This document shows, in pieces, positions 10,318-19,214 of a stretch of 64,000 nucleotides of DNA. Source of the stretch: an uncultured bacterium (GTDB lineage Bacteria > Actinomycetota > Actinomycetes > S36-B12 > CAIYMF01); contig CAIKEU010000001.1 in NCBI GenBank assembly GCA_903826575.1, positions 1 through 64,000 of the forward strand, in the 5' to 3' direction. The notes beneath the pieces are model-generated. The model did no database searches, was not told the DNA's origin, and saw only the letters and a list, made by a program, of their open reading frames with translations. The stretch's first letter is position 1. Each line of letters begins with the position of its first letter. Both the position numbers and the translations under genes were made by a program.

Positions 10318-10680
10318 ATGGCCAGCAAGCCCGAGATTGATTTCCCCGTTGGCGACGCCCCAGATGAGTTGGTTATTCGCGACATCACTGTTGGCGATGG
10401 GGCGGAGGCAGTTCCGGGAGCGACGGTGCTTGTTCATTACGTGGGTGTCGAATTCGACTCGGGCGACGAGTTCGATGCGTCATGGAATCGTGGCGAGCCC
10501 ATTGAGTTCCCGCTGCGTGGCCTGATTCAAGGCTGGCAGGACGGAATCCCCGGTATGCGTGCGGGTGGACGTCGTGAACTAACAATCCCACCTGCCTTGG
10601 CCTACGGTCCGGCCGGCGGCGGACATCGCTTGTCGGGAAAGACGCTCATCTTCGTGATCGACCTCCTCGACGTACGCTGA
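10318..10680 (+). CDS. FKBP-type peptidyl-prolyl isomerase, cytoplasmic
   Basis: Single FKBP domain of 120 residues with no signal peptide. It retains HYVGVEF, FDASWNRG, LIQGWQDGIPGM, LAYG and the final IFVIDLLDV strand, so it should be an active prolyl cis-trans isomerase. Strong Shine-Dalgarno GAGGAG 7-10 nt before the ATG. It sits 10 bp before pafB, matching the conserved pafA-FKBP-pafB-pafC order of actinomycetes; the two lipoprotein copies upstream are additions to that order. Confidence 0.93.
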   Translation: MASKPEIDFPVGDAPDELVIRDITVGDGAEAVPGATVLVHYVGVEFDSGDEFDASWNRGEPIEFPLRGLIQGWQDGIPGMRAGGRRELTIPPALAYGPAGGGHRLSGKTLIFVIDLLDVR

Positions 10681-10690
10681 CGGAGGTTCG

Positions 10691-11647
10691 ATGAGCAAGT
10701 CCGATCGCGCTGAACGGCTCCTCAATGTGCTGTTCGCTTTGATGGCGTCGGCGCGGCCAATGCCGAAGAGCGCATTGCGTGAGGTCATCGATGCGTACCG
10801 CGAAAGCCCCTCTGAAGAGGCTTTCGAGCGCATGTTTGAGCGGGACAAAGATGAGTTGCGCAGCATGGGAATTCCGATCGAAACCATCGAAGGTGCAGAT
10901 GGCTCCGGCGGGATCGAGGGCTATCGGATTTTGCGCGAATCGTACGCACTTCCGGAGGTGAACTTTTCCGGTGACGAGCTAGCCGTCCTCGGGCTTGCCG
11001 CGAAGGTCTGGGAGCAGGCCAGTTTGGGAGCCAGTGCCCAACGTGCGCTACGTAAGTTGGAGTCAATGGGGGATGGCTCGATCATCGACGGGCCGGTGGG
11101 TGTGGAAGCACGCATCGCCACATCCGACGTCTCATTCCCGATATTGCTCGACGCGATTCGTAGCCGACGGGCAGTGACGTTCACCTATCGAAAACCACGC
11201 TCAGGTGATGACGAAGTGCGTCGCGTTCAGCCATGGGGAGTGGTGTCTCGTCGCGGTCATTGGTACCTCGTCGGCCATGACGTCGATCGAGCGCAGGCTC
11301 GGGTTTTCCGGCTCTCCCGCATTGTGGGCACCGCGGTGGCTACCGGTCCGAATCAAGCTTTTGACATACCAGCCGACATTGACGCGGCCTCGATGATCGC
11401 ATCTGCCATGCCGCAGGACCGAATGATTGCCCAGGTACAGATCGATCCGGGCTCCGCGGTGTCGCTTCGTCGCCGGGCGTCGTCGATTTCTGACGACGTT
11501 GCCGAGATCTCCTACGCTGACGAAGACGTATTCGCGTCCGAACTCGTGGGGTACGCCGATGCTGTCGTCGTGCTGAGTCCGGAGTCGCTGCGACACACTG
11601 TCGTCGACTTGCTTCGCAAGATTATGTTGACCCAGGTTTCGGCATGA
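10691..11647 (+). CDS. pafB: WYL-domain transcriptional regulator PafB
   Basis: One half of the PafBC activator, which in mycobacteria controls LexA-independent DNA-damage genes. An N-terminal helix-turn-helix region (about residues 1-80) is followed by the WYL domain, with the signature WYLVGHD at 191-197 and a C-terminal WCX-type extension. Shine-Dalgarno GGAGG lies 5 nt before the ATG. The stop overlaps the pafC start by four bases (ATGA), consistent with production of a heterodimer. Despite the name it is not a proteasome component. Confidence 0.93.
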   Translation: MSKSDRAERLLNVLFALMASARPMPKSALREVIDAYRESPSEEAFERMFERDKDELRSMGIPIETIEGADGSGGIEGYRILRESYALPEVNFSGDELAVLGLAAKVWEQASLGASAQRALRKLESMGDGSIIDGPVGVEARIATSDVSFPILLDAIRSRRAVTFTYRKPRSGDDEVRRVQPWGVVSRRGHWYLVGHDVDRAQARVFRLSRIVGTAVATGPNQAFDIPADIDAASMIASAMPQDRMIAQVQIDPGSAVSLRRRASSISDDVAEISYADEDVFASELVGYADAVVVLSPESLRHTVVDLLRKIMLTQVSA

Positions 11648-12609
11648 GCGCGCGAGTAGTTGAGACGGCTGGCGCACGACTGTCTCGTCTGCTCGCTGTC
11701 GTTCCGTGGTTAGCCGCCAACGATGGCGTTTCCATTGCGGAGGCGGCGCGTCACTTCGGAGTCACCGAGAAACAATTGTCGGACGATCTGTGGCTCCTGA
11801 TTTGTACGGGACGACCTGGCCATTTGCACGGTGATCTCGTTGACATTCAGTTCTGGGACGAGGACGGTTCGATCCACGTATTGGATGCGCAGACAATCGA
11901 TCGTCCGTTGCGACTATCCGCTGATGAAGCCTCCGCGCTTGTTGTCGCGTTGCGATATCTCGAGCAGGTTCCCGGAGTTCATCAGCGCGAGGTACTCGCC
12001 GGCGCAATCGCCAAGCTCGAATCGGCTGCGGGGGAGGCGCTTGCTGCCGCAGATGGGGTCACGGTAGCGGTCGAAGGTGTCGTTGCCGAGGAAATCGGAT
12101 CTGCTGTTGCTCGTGCGATCGCCGATCAACGGCGCGTGCACCTGACGTACATCGCGTCGTCCGATCAGCGCAGCGAACGGGATGTGGATCCTATGCGAAT
12201 CCTCTCCCTTGACGGACGCAGCTATCTCGAAGGCTGGTGCCTGCGCGCCGAGGCGGTGCGCACCTTCCGGCTTGATCGCATCGAAAACGTAATAATCCTC
12301 GATGTCGCAACGACAATTCCTGAGGATGTTGCGGGTATGGATGTGAACCGCGGCATGCGTCCTGACGGCCCCCTAGTGACCCTCGAACTTCAGCCCGAGG
12401 CAGCCTGGATCGCAGACGAGTACCCCAACGAGTCGGTCGACGATCTTCCCGATGGGCGCGTCGTGGTTGTTTTGCCGGTGTCTGATCAGGGGTGGCTAAC
12501 TCGGTTGTTGCTCCGAATGGGTGGAACTGTGCGACTCATCGATCAACCGGAGTGGTCGCGCGATGTGCGCCTCGCGGCCGAACGAGCCTTGGCCCGCTAC
12601 GACCTGTAA
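11644..12609 (+). CDS. pafC: WYL-domain transcriptional regulator PafC
   Basis: Partner of PafB, similar in plan: N-terminal winged helix (ISIAEAARHFGVTEKQLSDDLWLL region, about residues 30-60), then a WYL domain in which the signature is SYLEGWC rather than WYLVGHD, and a C-terminal WCX region. 321 residues. Starts inside the pafB stop codon, so translation is coupled. No separate promoter is visible. The gene ends the proteasome-linked block; a 237-bp noncoding stretch follows. Confidence 0.92.
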   Translation: MSARVVETAGARLSRLLAVVPWLAANDGVSIAEAARHFGVTEKQLSDDLWLLICTGRPGHLHGDLVDIQFWDEDGSIHVLDAQTIDRPLRLSADEASALVVALRYLEQVPGVHQREVLAGAIAKLESAAGEALAAADGVTVAVEGVVAEEIGSAVARAIADQRRVHLTYIASSDQRSERDVDPMRILSLDGRSYLEGWCLRAEAVRTFRLDRIENVIILDVATTIPEDVAGMDVNRGMRPDGPLVTLELQPEAAWIADEYPNESVDDLPDGRVVVVLPVSDQGWLTRLLLRMGGTVRLIDQPEWSRDVRLAAERALARYDL

Positions 12610-12676
12610 CGGCACCTCGTTCACATCTCGGATGCATTTGTCCTAGCGATGTGGTGGCCTCCACACCCGTGCATGT

Positions 12677-12706
12677 CCGTTTTCAGGCCATTTTCGGCCC
12701 GTTTTC
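12677..12706 (+). repeat. Three helically phased CCRTTTTC repeats
   Basis: CCGTTTTC, CCATTTTC and CCGTTTTC begin at 12677, 12688 and 12699, a spacing of exactly 11 bp. They lie in the 237-bp gap between pafC and the zinc-ribbon gene. One-turn spacing suits cooperative binding by a regulator on one DNA face, or intrinsic bending by phased T tracts. No known regulator is assigned. Confidence 0.5.
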
Positions 12707-12745
12707 CATGCTCACAGCCATGGCCGCCAAATTAGTTGCCCAGAT

Positions 12746-12757
12746 TGGCTTAAGCCA
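12746..12757. repeat. 12-bp perfect palindrome
   Basis: TGGCTTAAGCCA is fully self-complementary and lies 90 bp before the zinc-ribbon gene start, downstream of the CCRTTTTC repeats. It could be an operator half of the same control region, but nothing links it to a regulator. Confidence 0.35.
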
Positions 12758-12846
12758 TTGGTGGATTAGGCCGATGCGGTGGTTGTAAGCACACAAGGAT
12801 GGCGCCGCACACGGCGGATGACCACCGAACCGAAGGGAGGCACACC

Positions 12847-13191
12847 ATGGCCACCATTAAGGCGACCTGCCCCAGCTGCGGTGACGTTGACCTCGGTCCG
12901 CGTCAGGTCCGGGCACATGTTGTAGAAGCCATTGAAGACAGCGAATCTCGTCGCACATATGCGTTCACCTGCACGACCTGTGGTGATGAGGTCATCAAGC
13001 TAGCTGACGAGGACACGATTCGATTGCTGAGTTCGGCCGGGGTTCGTGTTGAGCGCACCCCTGTGCCGGCGGAAGCTCGCGAACCGCACCGTGGCCGCCC
13101 CATCAATTATGATGATGTGCTCGATTTGGTCTTGTGGCTCGAATCGCACGACCAAATTGCTGAGGCAATGGCGCTGTCTAGCGGCCGTTGA
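12847..13191 (+). CDS. Small zinc-ribbon-like conserved protein of unknown function
   Basis: 114 residues with two CxxC pairs, C8/C11 (CPSCG) and C42/C45 (CTTCG), which probably bind one zinc. The C-terminal part is acidic and predicted helical (YDDVLDLVLWLE). I recognise it as the type of conserved actinobacterial protein often found near tatA, but not by function. The ATG at 12847 has an excellent Shine-Dalgarno AAGGGAGG 7 nt away, so the longer frame from 12799 is not used. Confidence 0.8.
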   Translation: MATIKATCPSCGDVDLGPRQVRAHVVEAIEDSESRRTYAFTCTTCGDEVIKLADEDTIRLLSSAGVRVERTPVPAEAREPHRGRPINYDDVLDLVLWLESHDQIAEAMALSSGR

Positions 13192-13269
13192 TTGCCCACT
13201 TAGGGGTTATCGTTAGATATCAACGCTCGGATTATGCCGATGCGATCACGACCATGTGAGGATTGAACG

Positions 13270-13611
13270 ATGGGTGCTCTGTTCGAAAAGCCGGCGTTCC
13301 TGATCCTGCTGCTCATTGTGCTGCTGTTGTTCGGCGCCAAGAGACTGCCGGATCTGGCTCGTGGAGTCGGCCGCTCAATGCGGATCTTCAAAGCCGAAAC
13401 TGATGGCCTGAAATCCGACGCCACCACAGAAACTCAGGCAGTTACGTCAGCGCCCACCGCTGCGGCTCCGTCGGCTCCTCCCGTTCAGGCTCCGGTCCAA
13501 GCGCAGGCTGTCCTGCCTGATGCGCCGCGGTACTTCGTTGATCCCATCACGGGCGAGCAGGTACTGGCGCAGCCAGTTGTGCCCCCCGTTGATGGCGCGC
13601 CTCGCGCCTGA
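13270..13611 (+). CDS. tatA: Twin-arginine translocase subunit TatA
   Basis: Pore-forming component of the Tat export system for folded proteins. A short N-terminus leads into one transmembrane helix (about residues 8-24), the hinge motif FGAKRLPDLARGVG, an amphipathic helix and a long Pro/Ala-rich C-terminal tail. 113 residues. GAGGA lies 8-9 nt before the ATG. tatC follows after 8 bp; no tatB is seen here. Confidence 0.93.
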   Translation: MGALFEKPAFLILLLIVLLLFGAKRLPDLARGVGRSMRIFKAETDGLKSDATTETQAVTSAPTAAAPSAPPVQAPVQAQAVLPDAPRYFVDPITGEQVLAQPVVPPVDGAPRA

Positions 13612-13619
13612 GTACGTCC

Positions 13620-14522
13620 ATGGCCGCTGGCGATAAAGACGCTAAACGGCGTTCGCGTCGCTCCAGCCCAGATGGCGCGATGTCGCTGTTTGAGCATCTA
13701 CGTGAATTTCAGAGTCGTCTTTTCAAGTCCGCTTTGGCAATCCTGGCTGCTGCGGGCCTGTCTTGGTTTTTCTACGATCAAATTTTTAATGTCATCACTG
13801 CTCCATTTATGGACGTAGTGGCGCAGGCTAAGGCCAATGGTCAAGATGTAGTACTTGCCGTTAACGGAGTCACTGACGCCTTCACACTGCAGTTACAAGT
13901 GGTTCTGATCTCCGGTGTCATATTTGCGTTGCCGATCTGGCTGTATCAATTGTGGCGATTCCTGGCCCCTGGTCTCAAGGGCGTCGAACGACGTTGGGCA
14001 TATGGTTTCGTCTTTTCCGCGACCCCACTATTCATCCTCGGCACCGTTATCGCGTACAAGGCGATGCCGTCATTGCTTCATCTGCTTTTGGGCTTCACGC
14101 CTACGAATGTCGCGAACATCATCAACATCAATACCTATCTCGCCTTCACGATTCAGCTCATGCTGTTCTTTGGAATCGGCGCGATCATCCCGGCGATCTT
14201 CGTCATGCTGAACTTTGCCGGGGTACTAAGCGGTGAGCGACTTCTCAAGTCGTGGCGCTGGCTCGTGATAGGCGTGCTGACGTTCGCTGCCGTGGCTACT
14301 CCAAGCACGGATCCGGTCTCGATGCTAGTGGTGGCTGCACCCTTCATGGTCATCGTGTCGATCGCAGTCATCATCATGGTGATTAACGATCGGCGTCGCG
14401 CGCGTAAGGCGGCCCGTGCGGCCACCTCCATGGTGTCCGATGATCAGGCCTCCATAATCGAACAGGCTGAAATCATCCCGGAAGATCTCGTGCCGAGTCC
14501 GATCCAAGACGACATCCCATAG
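13620..14522 (+). CDS. tatC: Twin-arginine translocase subunit TatC
   Basis: Receptor subunit of the Tat system that binds twin-arginine signal peptides. Six hydrophobic segments are visible; the N-terminal SLFEHLREFQSRLFKSALA block with its conserved Glu (HLxELR-like motif) marks the family. 300 residues with a charged C-terminal tail rich in Arg/Lys then Asp/Glu. It follows tatA by 8 bp and precedes the lipid kinase gene. Confidence 0.95.
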   Translation: MAAGDKDAKRRSRRSSPDGAMSLFEHLREFQSRLFKSALAILAAAGLSWFFYDQIFNVITAPFMDVVAQAKANGQDVVLAVNGVTDAFTLQLQVVLISGVIFALPIWLYQLWRFLAPGLKGVERRWAYGFVFSATPLFILGTVIAYKAMPSLLHLLLGFTPTNVANIININTYLAFTIQLMLFFGIGAIIPAIFVMLNFAGVLSGERLLKSWRWLVIGVLTFAAVATPSTDPVSMLVVAAPFMVIVSIAVIIMVINDRRRARKAARAATSMVSDDQASIIEQAEIIPEDLVPSPIQDDIP

Positions 14523-14534
14523 CGCGTGAAGGCT

Positions 14535-14540
14535 TAATAT
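14535..14540 (+). promoter_or_regulatory. -10 element for the lipid kinase gene (leaderless)
   Basis: TAATAT is followed by 6 nt and then the ATG at 14547. No Shine-Dalgarno is present. The spacing places the transcription start on or next to the A of ATG. Confidence 0.7.
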
Positions 14541-14546
14541 CGCCGT

Positions 14547-15476
14547 ATGACTTCCGCGACCGTGGTGATTGTTGCGAATCCTGCTTCTGGGCGCGGACGT
14601 TCAACGGCCGCGGCCACCGAACTTGCAGCGCGGCTTTCCATCCACGGTGTTTCGACAATCATCGTTTGCGGCAGTAGCGCGGCTGATGCGCGGGCACAGC
14701 TCGCCGACGCGGTCTTTGAACATAAACCGACGGCAGTCGTTGCCTGTGGCGGTGATGGCACTGTCAACATGTGTCTTCAAGCCGTTGCCGGCACTAACAT
14801 CGCGCTGGGCATCCTGCCGGTAGGCACCGGAAACGACAATGCGACCGCTTTACGCGTGCCGCAAAACCCCCGCGAAGCTGGCGATCTGATCGCCGACGCG
14901 ATAGGACGTGAGGCTTACGCGGTGGTTGATGCGGCCCGCGCGATGGCTGCTGATGGAACGTCGAGTTGGTTTCTAGGCGTCCTATCGAGCGGCTTCGATT
15001 CACGCGTCAACTCACGTGCGAACAGCATGACTTGGCCGACGGGACAGGCCCGCTACGTCGCCGCCATTGTGGCGGAATTGCGCGTCTTTAAGGCGGCGCA
15101 CTACGACGTTGAGTTCGATGCAGATCTGCCGACCCGACACAGCATCAGCAAGCCAGGAATGCTTGTTGCCGTCGCCAACGGGCCTCAGTACGGCGGAGGG
15201 ATGCAGGTGGCGCCCGATGCACTGATGGATGATGCTCTACTGGATGTCACCTTCCTCGACGAATTAACTACGCCAACGTTCCTTCGGGTCTTCCCATCTG
15301 TTTATGCCGGCACCCACGTGCGACGGCCGGAGGTTCATCAATACCGTGCCACCACGGTGACGATTCATGCTGCGAATCAGACCGCCTACGCCGATGGCGA
15401 ACTCGTCGGCCCGCTACCCGTGCAGATTGAGATTGTGCCGTCGGCTTTGCGTGTTCTGACGAGGCCGCCGAGCTGA
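14547..15476 (+). CDS. Diacylglycerol kinase-family lipid kinase
   Basis: LCB5/DagK-fold kinase that phosphorylates diacylglycerol or a related lipid with ATP. It has the glycine-rich VIVANPASGRGRS start, the GGDGTVN nucleotide motif near residues 70-76 and LPVGTGNDNA near 91-100. 309 residues, usual length. Position between tatC and helY is common in actinomycetes. The ATG fits the leaderless rule. Exact lipid substrate cannot be read from sequence. Confidence 0.9.
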   Translation: MTSATVVIVANPASGRGRSTAAATELAARLSIHGVSTIIVCGSSAADARAQLADAVFEHKPTAVVACGGDGTVNMCLQAVAGTNIALGILPVGTGNDNATALRVPQNPREAGDLIADAIGREAYAVVDAARAMAADGTSSWFLGVLSSGFDSRVNSRANSMTWPTGQARYVAAIVAELRVFKAAHYDVEFDADLPTRHSISKPGMLVAVANGPQYGGGMQVAPDALMDDALLDVTFLDELTTPTFLRVFPSVYAGTHVRRPEVHQYRATTVTIHAANQTAYADGELVGPLPVQIEIVPSALRVLTRPPS

Positions 15477-15484
15477 TCTGACCA

Positions 15485-15490
15485 TAGTCT
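15485..15490 (+). promoter_or_regulatory. -10 element for helY (leaderless)
   Basis: TAGTCT, 6-nt spacer, then ATG 15497. Same hexamer as in front of dop. The 20-bp gap after the lipid kinase gene is just large enough to hold it. Confidence 0.7.
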
Positions 15491-15496
15491 TAGGTC

Positions 15497-18241
15497 ATGG
15501 AATCCCCGGCTGATAGGTACGCAGCCGCAAAACGTCGGGCCGATGACGAAAAGTCGGCGCTGCACGAGTTTCGAGGTCTGTACGAGTTTGAACTCGACGA
15601 CTTTCAAGTTGAAGCCTGTCGTGCGCTTGAGTCTGGCCAGGGAGTACTCGTTGCGGCACCCACCGGATCCGGAAAAACCATTGTTGGCGAGTTCGCTGTC
15701 CATCTCGCACTTCGAAGTGGGCGAAAGTGCTTTTACACCGCACCTATCAAGGCCCTGTCGAATCAGAAGTTTCACGATCTCGTTGAACGCTACGGAGCCA
15801 ATAACGTTGGCCTATTGACGGGAGATAACTCAGTCAACGGCGAGGCTCCGGTGGTTGTCATGACTACTGAAGTTCTGCGCAACATGCTGTACGCGAAGTC
15901 GCACACTCTCGAAGGTCTTGCCTACGTTGTTATGGACGAGGTGCACTATCTAGCTGACCGGTTTCGAGGCGCAGTGTGGGAAGAAGTGATTATTCATCTT
16001 CCTGAACACGTTGATGTTGTCGCACTGTCTGCAACCGTGAGCAACGCTGAAGAGTTTGGCGAGTGGCTCGGCGAGGTGCGCGGCGCCACGGCGATCGTCG
16101 TCGAGGAGCATCGTCCGGTTCCTCTTTGGCAGCATGTTATGGCTGGAGATCGGCTCTATGACCTGTTCGCTGACGATCCCCAGACTGTCCTGAATCCAGA
16201 ACTCGTTCGGCTAGCCCGCGAAGACGAACGGGCAATGCGTTCGGGCGATGGGAACAGGCGTCCGCAGCGCGGGGGTAAGCGTCCGCGAAATCGCAATATT
16301 CCGCTGCGCTTTGAAGTGGTTGAACGACTGAACCGCGAGCGACTTCTTCCTGCAATCAACTTCATTTTCAGTCGGGTCGGATGTGATGCGGCAGTCGACC
16401 AAGTCCTGGCTGCGGGCCTTCGCCTGACTAACAACGAAGAGCGAGATCGCATCCGCGCAATTGTCGAAGAACGATGTGTGGATCTCCCTCAAGAGGACCT
16501 GACCGTACTTGGGTACCTGGATTGGTTGGATGGCCTCGAGCGCGGATTTGCGGCCCATCACGCCGGAATGCTGCCGACGTTCAAAGAGACGGTTGAACAC
16601 CTGTTCCAACTCGGCTTGGTGAAAGTTGTCTTCGCAACGGAGACACTGGCGCTCGGTATCAACATGCCGGCTCGCACGGTTGTGTTGGAAAAGCTTGTTA
16701 AATGGAATGGCGAGACACATGCTGACATCACGCCGGGGGAGTACACCCAGTTAACGGGGCGGGCGGGCCGTCGAGGTATCGATGTTGAAGGCAATGCTGT
16801 CGTGGTCTGGCATCAGGGCTTTGATCCAGGCGCATTAGCAGGCTTGGCATCCACCCGTACCTACCCGTTGAAGTCCTCCTTTGGCGTCTCGTACAACATG
16901 GCTGTCAATCTGGTTGGCTCTGTTGGACATCACGCGGCTCGTGAAATCCTCGAAACCTCGTTCGCTCAGTTCCAGGCGGATCGTGCCGTCGTTGGGATGG
17001 CGACGCAGGTTCGTCGTCAAGAAAACGCGCTCGACGGGTACCGCGATTCGATGTCGTGCCATCTCGGTGATTTCGAGGAGTATGCAGAACTGCGCCGACG
17101 GCTGAGCGACCGCGAAAAGGAGATTGCGCGTGACGGTGCGATCCAGCGTCGGGCTACGGCGGCTGCATCGCTCGCGGCTTTGAAACCCGGTGACGTCATC
17201 ATGGTTCCAACAGGCAGACGTTCGGGCGTTGCTGTGGTGATTGATCCGGGACTGTCGGAAAAGGATGAGCCACGCCCGACTGTGCTGACCCTCGATCGGC
17301 AAGTCCGACGACTATCCGTGGTGGATTTCCCAACGCCCGTAGACCCGCTTGAAAGCATTCGCATCCCAAAGCTATTCAATCCTCGCTCGGCTAACTCACG
17401 CCGTGAACTTGCCGGACGATTGAAAGACACCGTGGGCGATCTGCGGATTGAACGCCCGCGCAAGGCGCGAGGTGCGGCCGGTGATGATGAGCAGATCCTG
17501 GAGATGCGCAAGCAAATCAGGCAGCATCCGTGTCACGGTTGCGATGAACGTGAAGACCACGCGAGATGGGCCGAACGCTACTACCGCCTCCTTCGTGAAA
17601 CACGTGGACTCGAGCGTCGAGTGGAAACGCGCACGAATTCGATCGCCCGGCAGTTCGATCGGGTGTGCGCGATTTTGGCAAGGCTCGGATACCTGAGTTC
17701 AGACTCTGACGATGCGTCCGTGACGGACTCCGGCCGTATGCTGCAGCGACTTTATGCTGAGCTCGATTTGGTCGCGGCCGAATGTGTGCGCTCCGGCCTT
17801 TGGAAAGGCTTGAGCCCGGCAGAACTGGCCGCGTGTGCGTCGGTTTTGGTCTATGAGTCGCGCCAATCAGAAGATACGCAGCCACCTAAACTGCCCACGG
17901 GTCAAGTTCGTGAGGTGCTCGCAGAGACGATGCAGATTTGGTCAGATCTGCGTGAGCTAGAGGCCGAGGAGCGGGTTCACTTCCTACGCGAGCCAGACAT
18001 GGGCTTCGCGTGGGCGGCGTTTCGATGGTCGTCCGGTGGACGTCTCGATTCCGTGCTTCGGGACGTAGATCTCGCCGCCGGGGACTTCGTTCGTTGCTGT
18101 AAGCAACTTGCTGACTTACTCGGCCAGATCGCTGACGCGGCGGGTTCAGCATCGGATCCGGACAGTGTGGAACTTGCTCGCGTTGCCCGACAAGCCGTCG
18201 ACTCGGTCAAGCGCGGAGTTGTGGCCTTCACGTCCGTGTGA
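15497..18241 (+). CDS. helY: Ski2/Mtr4-like DEAD/DEAH-box RNA helicase HelY
   Basis: Superfamily 2 helicase of 914 residues. Motif I APTGSGKT at 54-61, motif II DEVH, motif III SATVSNAEEFGEWLG, and motif VI QLTGRAGRRGID are all present, followed by the long arch-like insertion and a C-terminal DSHCT domain. Members remodel RNA, probably assisting decay or rRNA processing. Location downstream of tatC matches Rv2092c/Rv2093c in Mycobacterium tuberculosis. It converges on the exonuclease gene with only 9 bp between stop codons. Confidence 0.95.
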   Translation: MESPADRYAAAKRRADDEKSALHEFRGLYEFELDDFQVEACRALESGQGVLVAAPTGSGKTIVGEFAVHLALRSGRKCFYTAPIKALSNQKFHDLVERYGANNVGLLTGDNSVNGEAPVVVMTTEVLRNMLYAKSHTLEGLAYVVMDEVHYLADRFRGAVWEEVIIHLPEHVDVVALSATVSNAEEFGEWLGEVRGATAIVVEEHRPVPLWQHVMAGDRLYDLFADDPQTVLNPELVRLAREDERAMRSGDGNRRPQRGGKRPRNRNIPLRFEVVERLNRERLLPAINFIFSRVGCDAAVDQVLAAGLRLTNNEERDRIRAIVEERCVDLPQEDLTVLGYLDWLDGLERGFAAHHAGMLPTFKETVEHLFQLGLVKVVFATETLALGINMPARTVVLEKLVKWNGETHADITPGEYTQLTGRAGRRGIDVEGNAVVVWHQGFDPGALAGLASTRTYPLKSSFGVSYNMAVNLVGSVGHHAAREILETSFAQFQADRAVVGMATQVRRQENALDGYRDSMSCHLGDFEEYAELRRRLSDREKEIARDGAIQRRATAAASLAALKPGDVIMVPTGRRSGVAVVIDPGLSEKDEPRPTVLTLDRQVRRLSVVDFPTPVDPLESIRIPKLFNPRSANSRRELAGRLKDTVGDLRIERPRKARGAAGDDEQILEMRKQIRQHPCHGCDEREDHARWAERYYRLLRETRGLERRVETRTNSIARQFDRVCAILARLGYLSSDSDDASVTDSGRMLQRLYAELDLVAAECVRSGLWKGLSPAELAACASVLVYESRQSEDTQPPKLPTGQVREVLAETMQIWSDLRELEAEERVHFLREPDMGFAWAAFRWSSGGRLDSVLRDVDLAAGDFVRCCKQLADLLGQIADAAGSASDPDSVELARVARQAVDSVKRGVVAFTSV

Positions 18242-18250
18242 TGGTCGCCG

Positions 18251-19174
18251 CTAGAGTGCCGGCATCTTCATGGCCTGCATAACTCGTCCAAGTGAGCTGC
18301 GAATATTCCACTGATCGGCAAGGTAGGTGAGCGCTGCGCGATTGGCTGGCTCTTGCGGAATCTCAAAACTGACCGAGGCGATAGGGACGTCCAAGGCAAC
18401 TCGAACAACGGTCGGCGCGACATCGAGATAGTCCGCAGCGGCTAGTACCTTGGCATGAATGGTCGCCCGAGTAGCTGCGTCATTGCGCACAGCAGCGTCG
18501 CGAACACCTGCGAGATCACCGTAAAGGCAAATGAGGGTCGCAGCTGTCTTCTCACCAACTCCGGGGACGCCGGGAAGTCCGTCCGAGGTGTCGCCACGGA
18601 GAGTTGAAAAATCCGCATACGCCCGCCCGGGGATTGCGTACTTCTCGCTGATGTAGGCCTCGGTGACGATGTCACCGTTGGCAACTCCACCCTTAGCTGT
18701 GTAGAGGACGCGGACGTCGCGGCTGTCGTCGACCAATTGAAAGAGATCGCGATCGCCAGTCACGATGAGAACGGCTCGATCAGCGCGTGTTGCGAGCGTG
18801 CCGATCACATCATCAGCTTCGTATCCAGCGGCACCAATCCGAGCAATTCCAAGCGCGGTAAGCACATCGACAATGATTGGTACTTGAACCTCTAGTTCGT
18901 CGGGAACTTCTTCACCGTCGGCCGTATTCGCCGCGACCCGGTGGGCTTTGTATGAGGGAATCGCGGCGACTCGAAACTCTGGACGCCAATCATCATCCCA
19001 ACAGCACACGAGTTCGGCGGGGTTGTGATCGTTCACGAGTCTGGCGATGAAATCCAGGAATCCGCGCACCGCATTAACAGGGGTGCCATCGTTGGCTTTT
19101 ACCGAGTCCTTCATGCCGAAGAATGCCCGAAAGTACAAGCTGGCGGAATCGAGAAGCAATAAAGGCTGTGTCAC
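18251..19174 (-). CDS. 5'-3' exonuclease (FEN-like, PolI 5'-nuclease family)
   Basis: Stand-alone 5'-nuclease domain of 307 residues, homologous to the N-terminal exonuclease of DNA polymerase I, which removes RNA primers and flaps. Metal-binding acidic clusters are visible (LLDSASLYFRAFFG, CCWDDDWRPEFR, AAGYEADDVIGTLA, VTGDRDLFQL) together with the helix-hairpin-helix segment GDTSDGLPGVPGVGEKTA. GTG start at 19174 with TAGGGT 6 nt upstream, so probably leaderless. Its promoter overlaps that of the divergent peptidase gene. Confidence 0.93.
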   Translation of the reverse strand: MTQPLLLLDSASLYFRAFFGMKDSVKANDGTPVNAVRGFLDFIARLVNDHNPAELVCCWDDDWRPEFRVAAIPSYKAHRVAANTADGEEVPDELEVQVPIIVDVLTALGIARIGAAGYEADDVIGTLATRADRAVLIVTGDRDLFQLVDDSRDVRVLYTAKGGVANGDIVTEAYISEKYAIPGRAYADFSTLRGDTSDGLPGVPGVGEKTAATLICLYGDLAGVRDAAVRNDAATRATIHAKVLAAADYLDVAPTVVRVALDVPIASVSFEIPQEPANRAALTYLADQWNIRSSLGRVMQAMKMPAL

Positions 19175-19180
19175 CCTCCG

Positions 19181-19186
19181 ACCCTA
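19181..19186 (-). promoter_or_regulatory. -10 element for the exonuclease gene (leaderless)
   Basis: Reading the minus strand, TAGGGT is followed by 6 nt (cggagg) and GTG. The GGAGG directly touches the start codon and is too close for normal ribosome binding. Its expected -35 overlaps the plus-strand -10 at 19203-19208. Confidence 0.65.
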
Positions 19187-19202
19187 ATGCCATCGGAGCG
19201 CG

Positions 19203-19208
19203 TATGGT
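19203..19208 (+). promoter_or_regulatory. -10 element for the Xaa-Pro peptidase gene (leaderless)
   Basis: TATGGT, 6-nt spacer, GTG 19215. The divergent -10 for the exonuclease gene is 16 bp away, so the two promoters should compete for RNA polymerase. Confidence 0.7.
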
Positions 19209-19214
19209 CTGATC

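Noticed and set aside
12492-12788. 98-codon ORF running from the end of pafC into the noncoding gap
   Set aside because: Overlaps pafC out of frame, no start signal, and composition unlike the neighbours.
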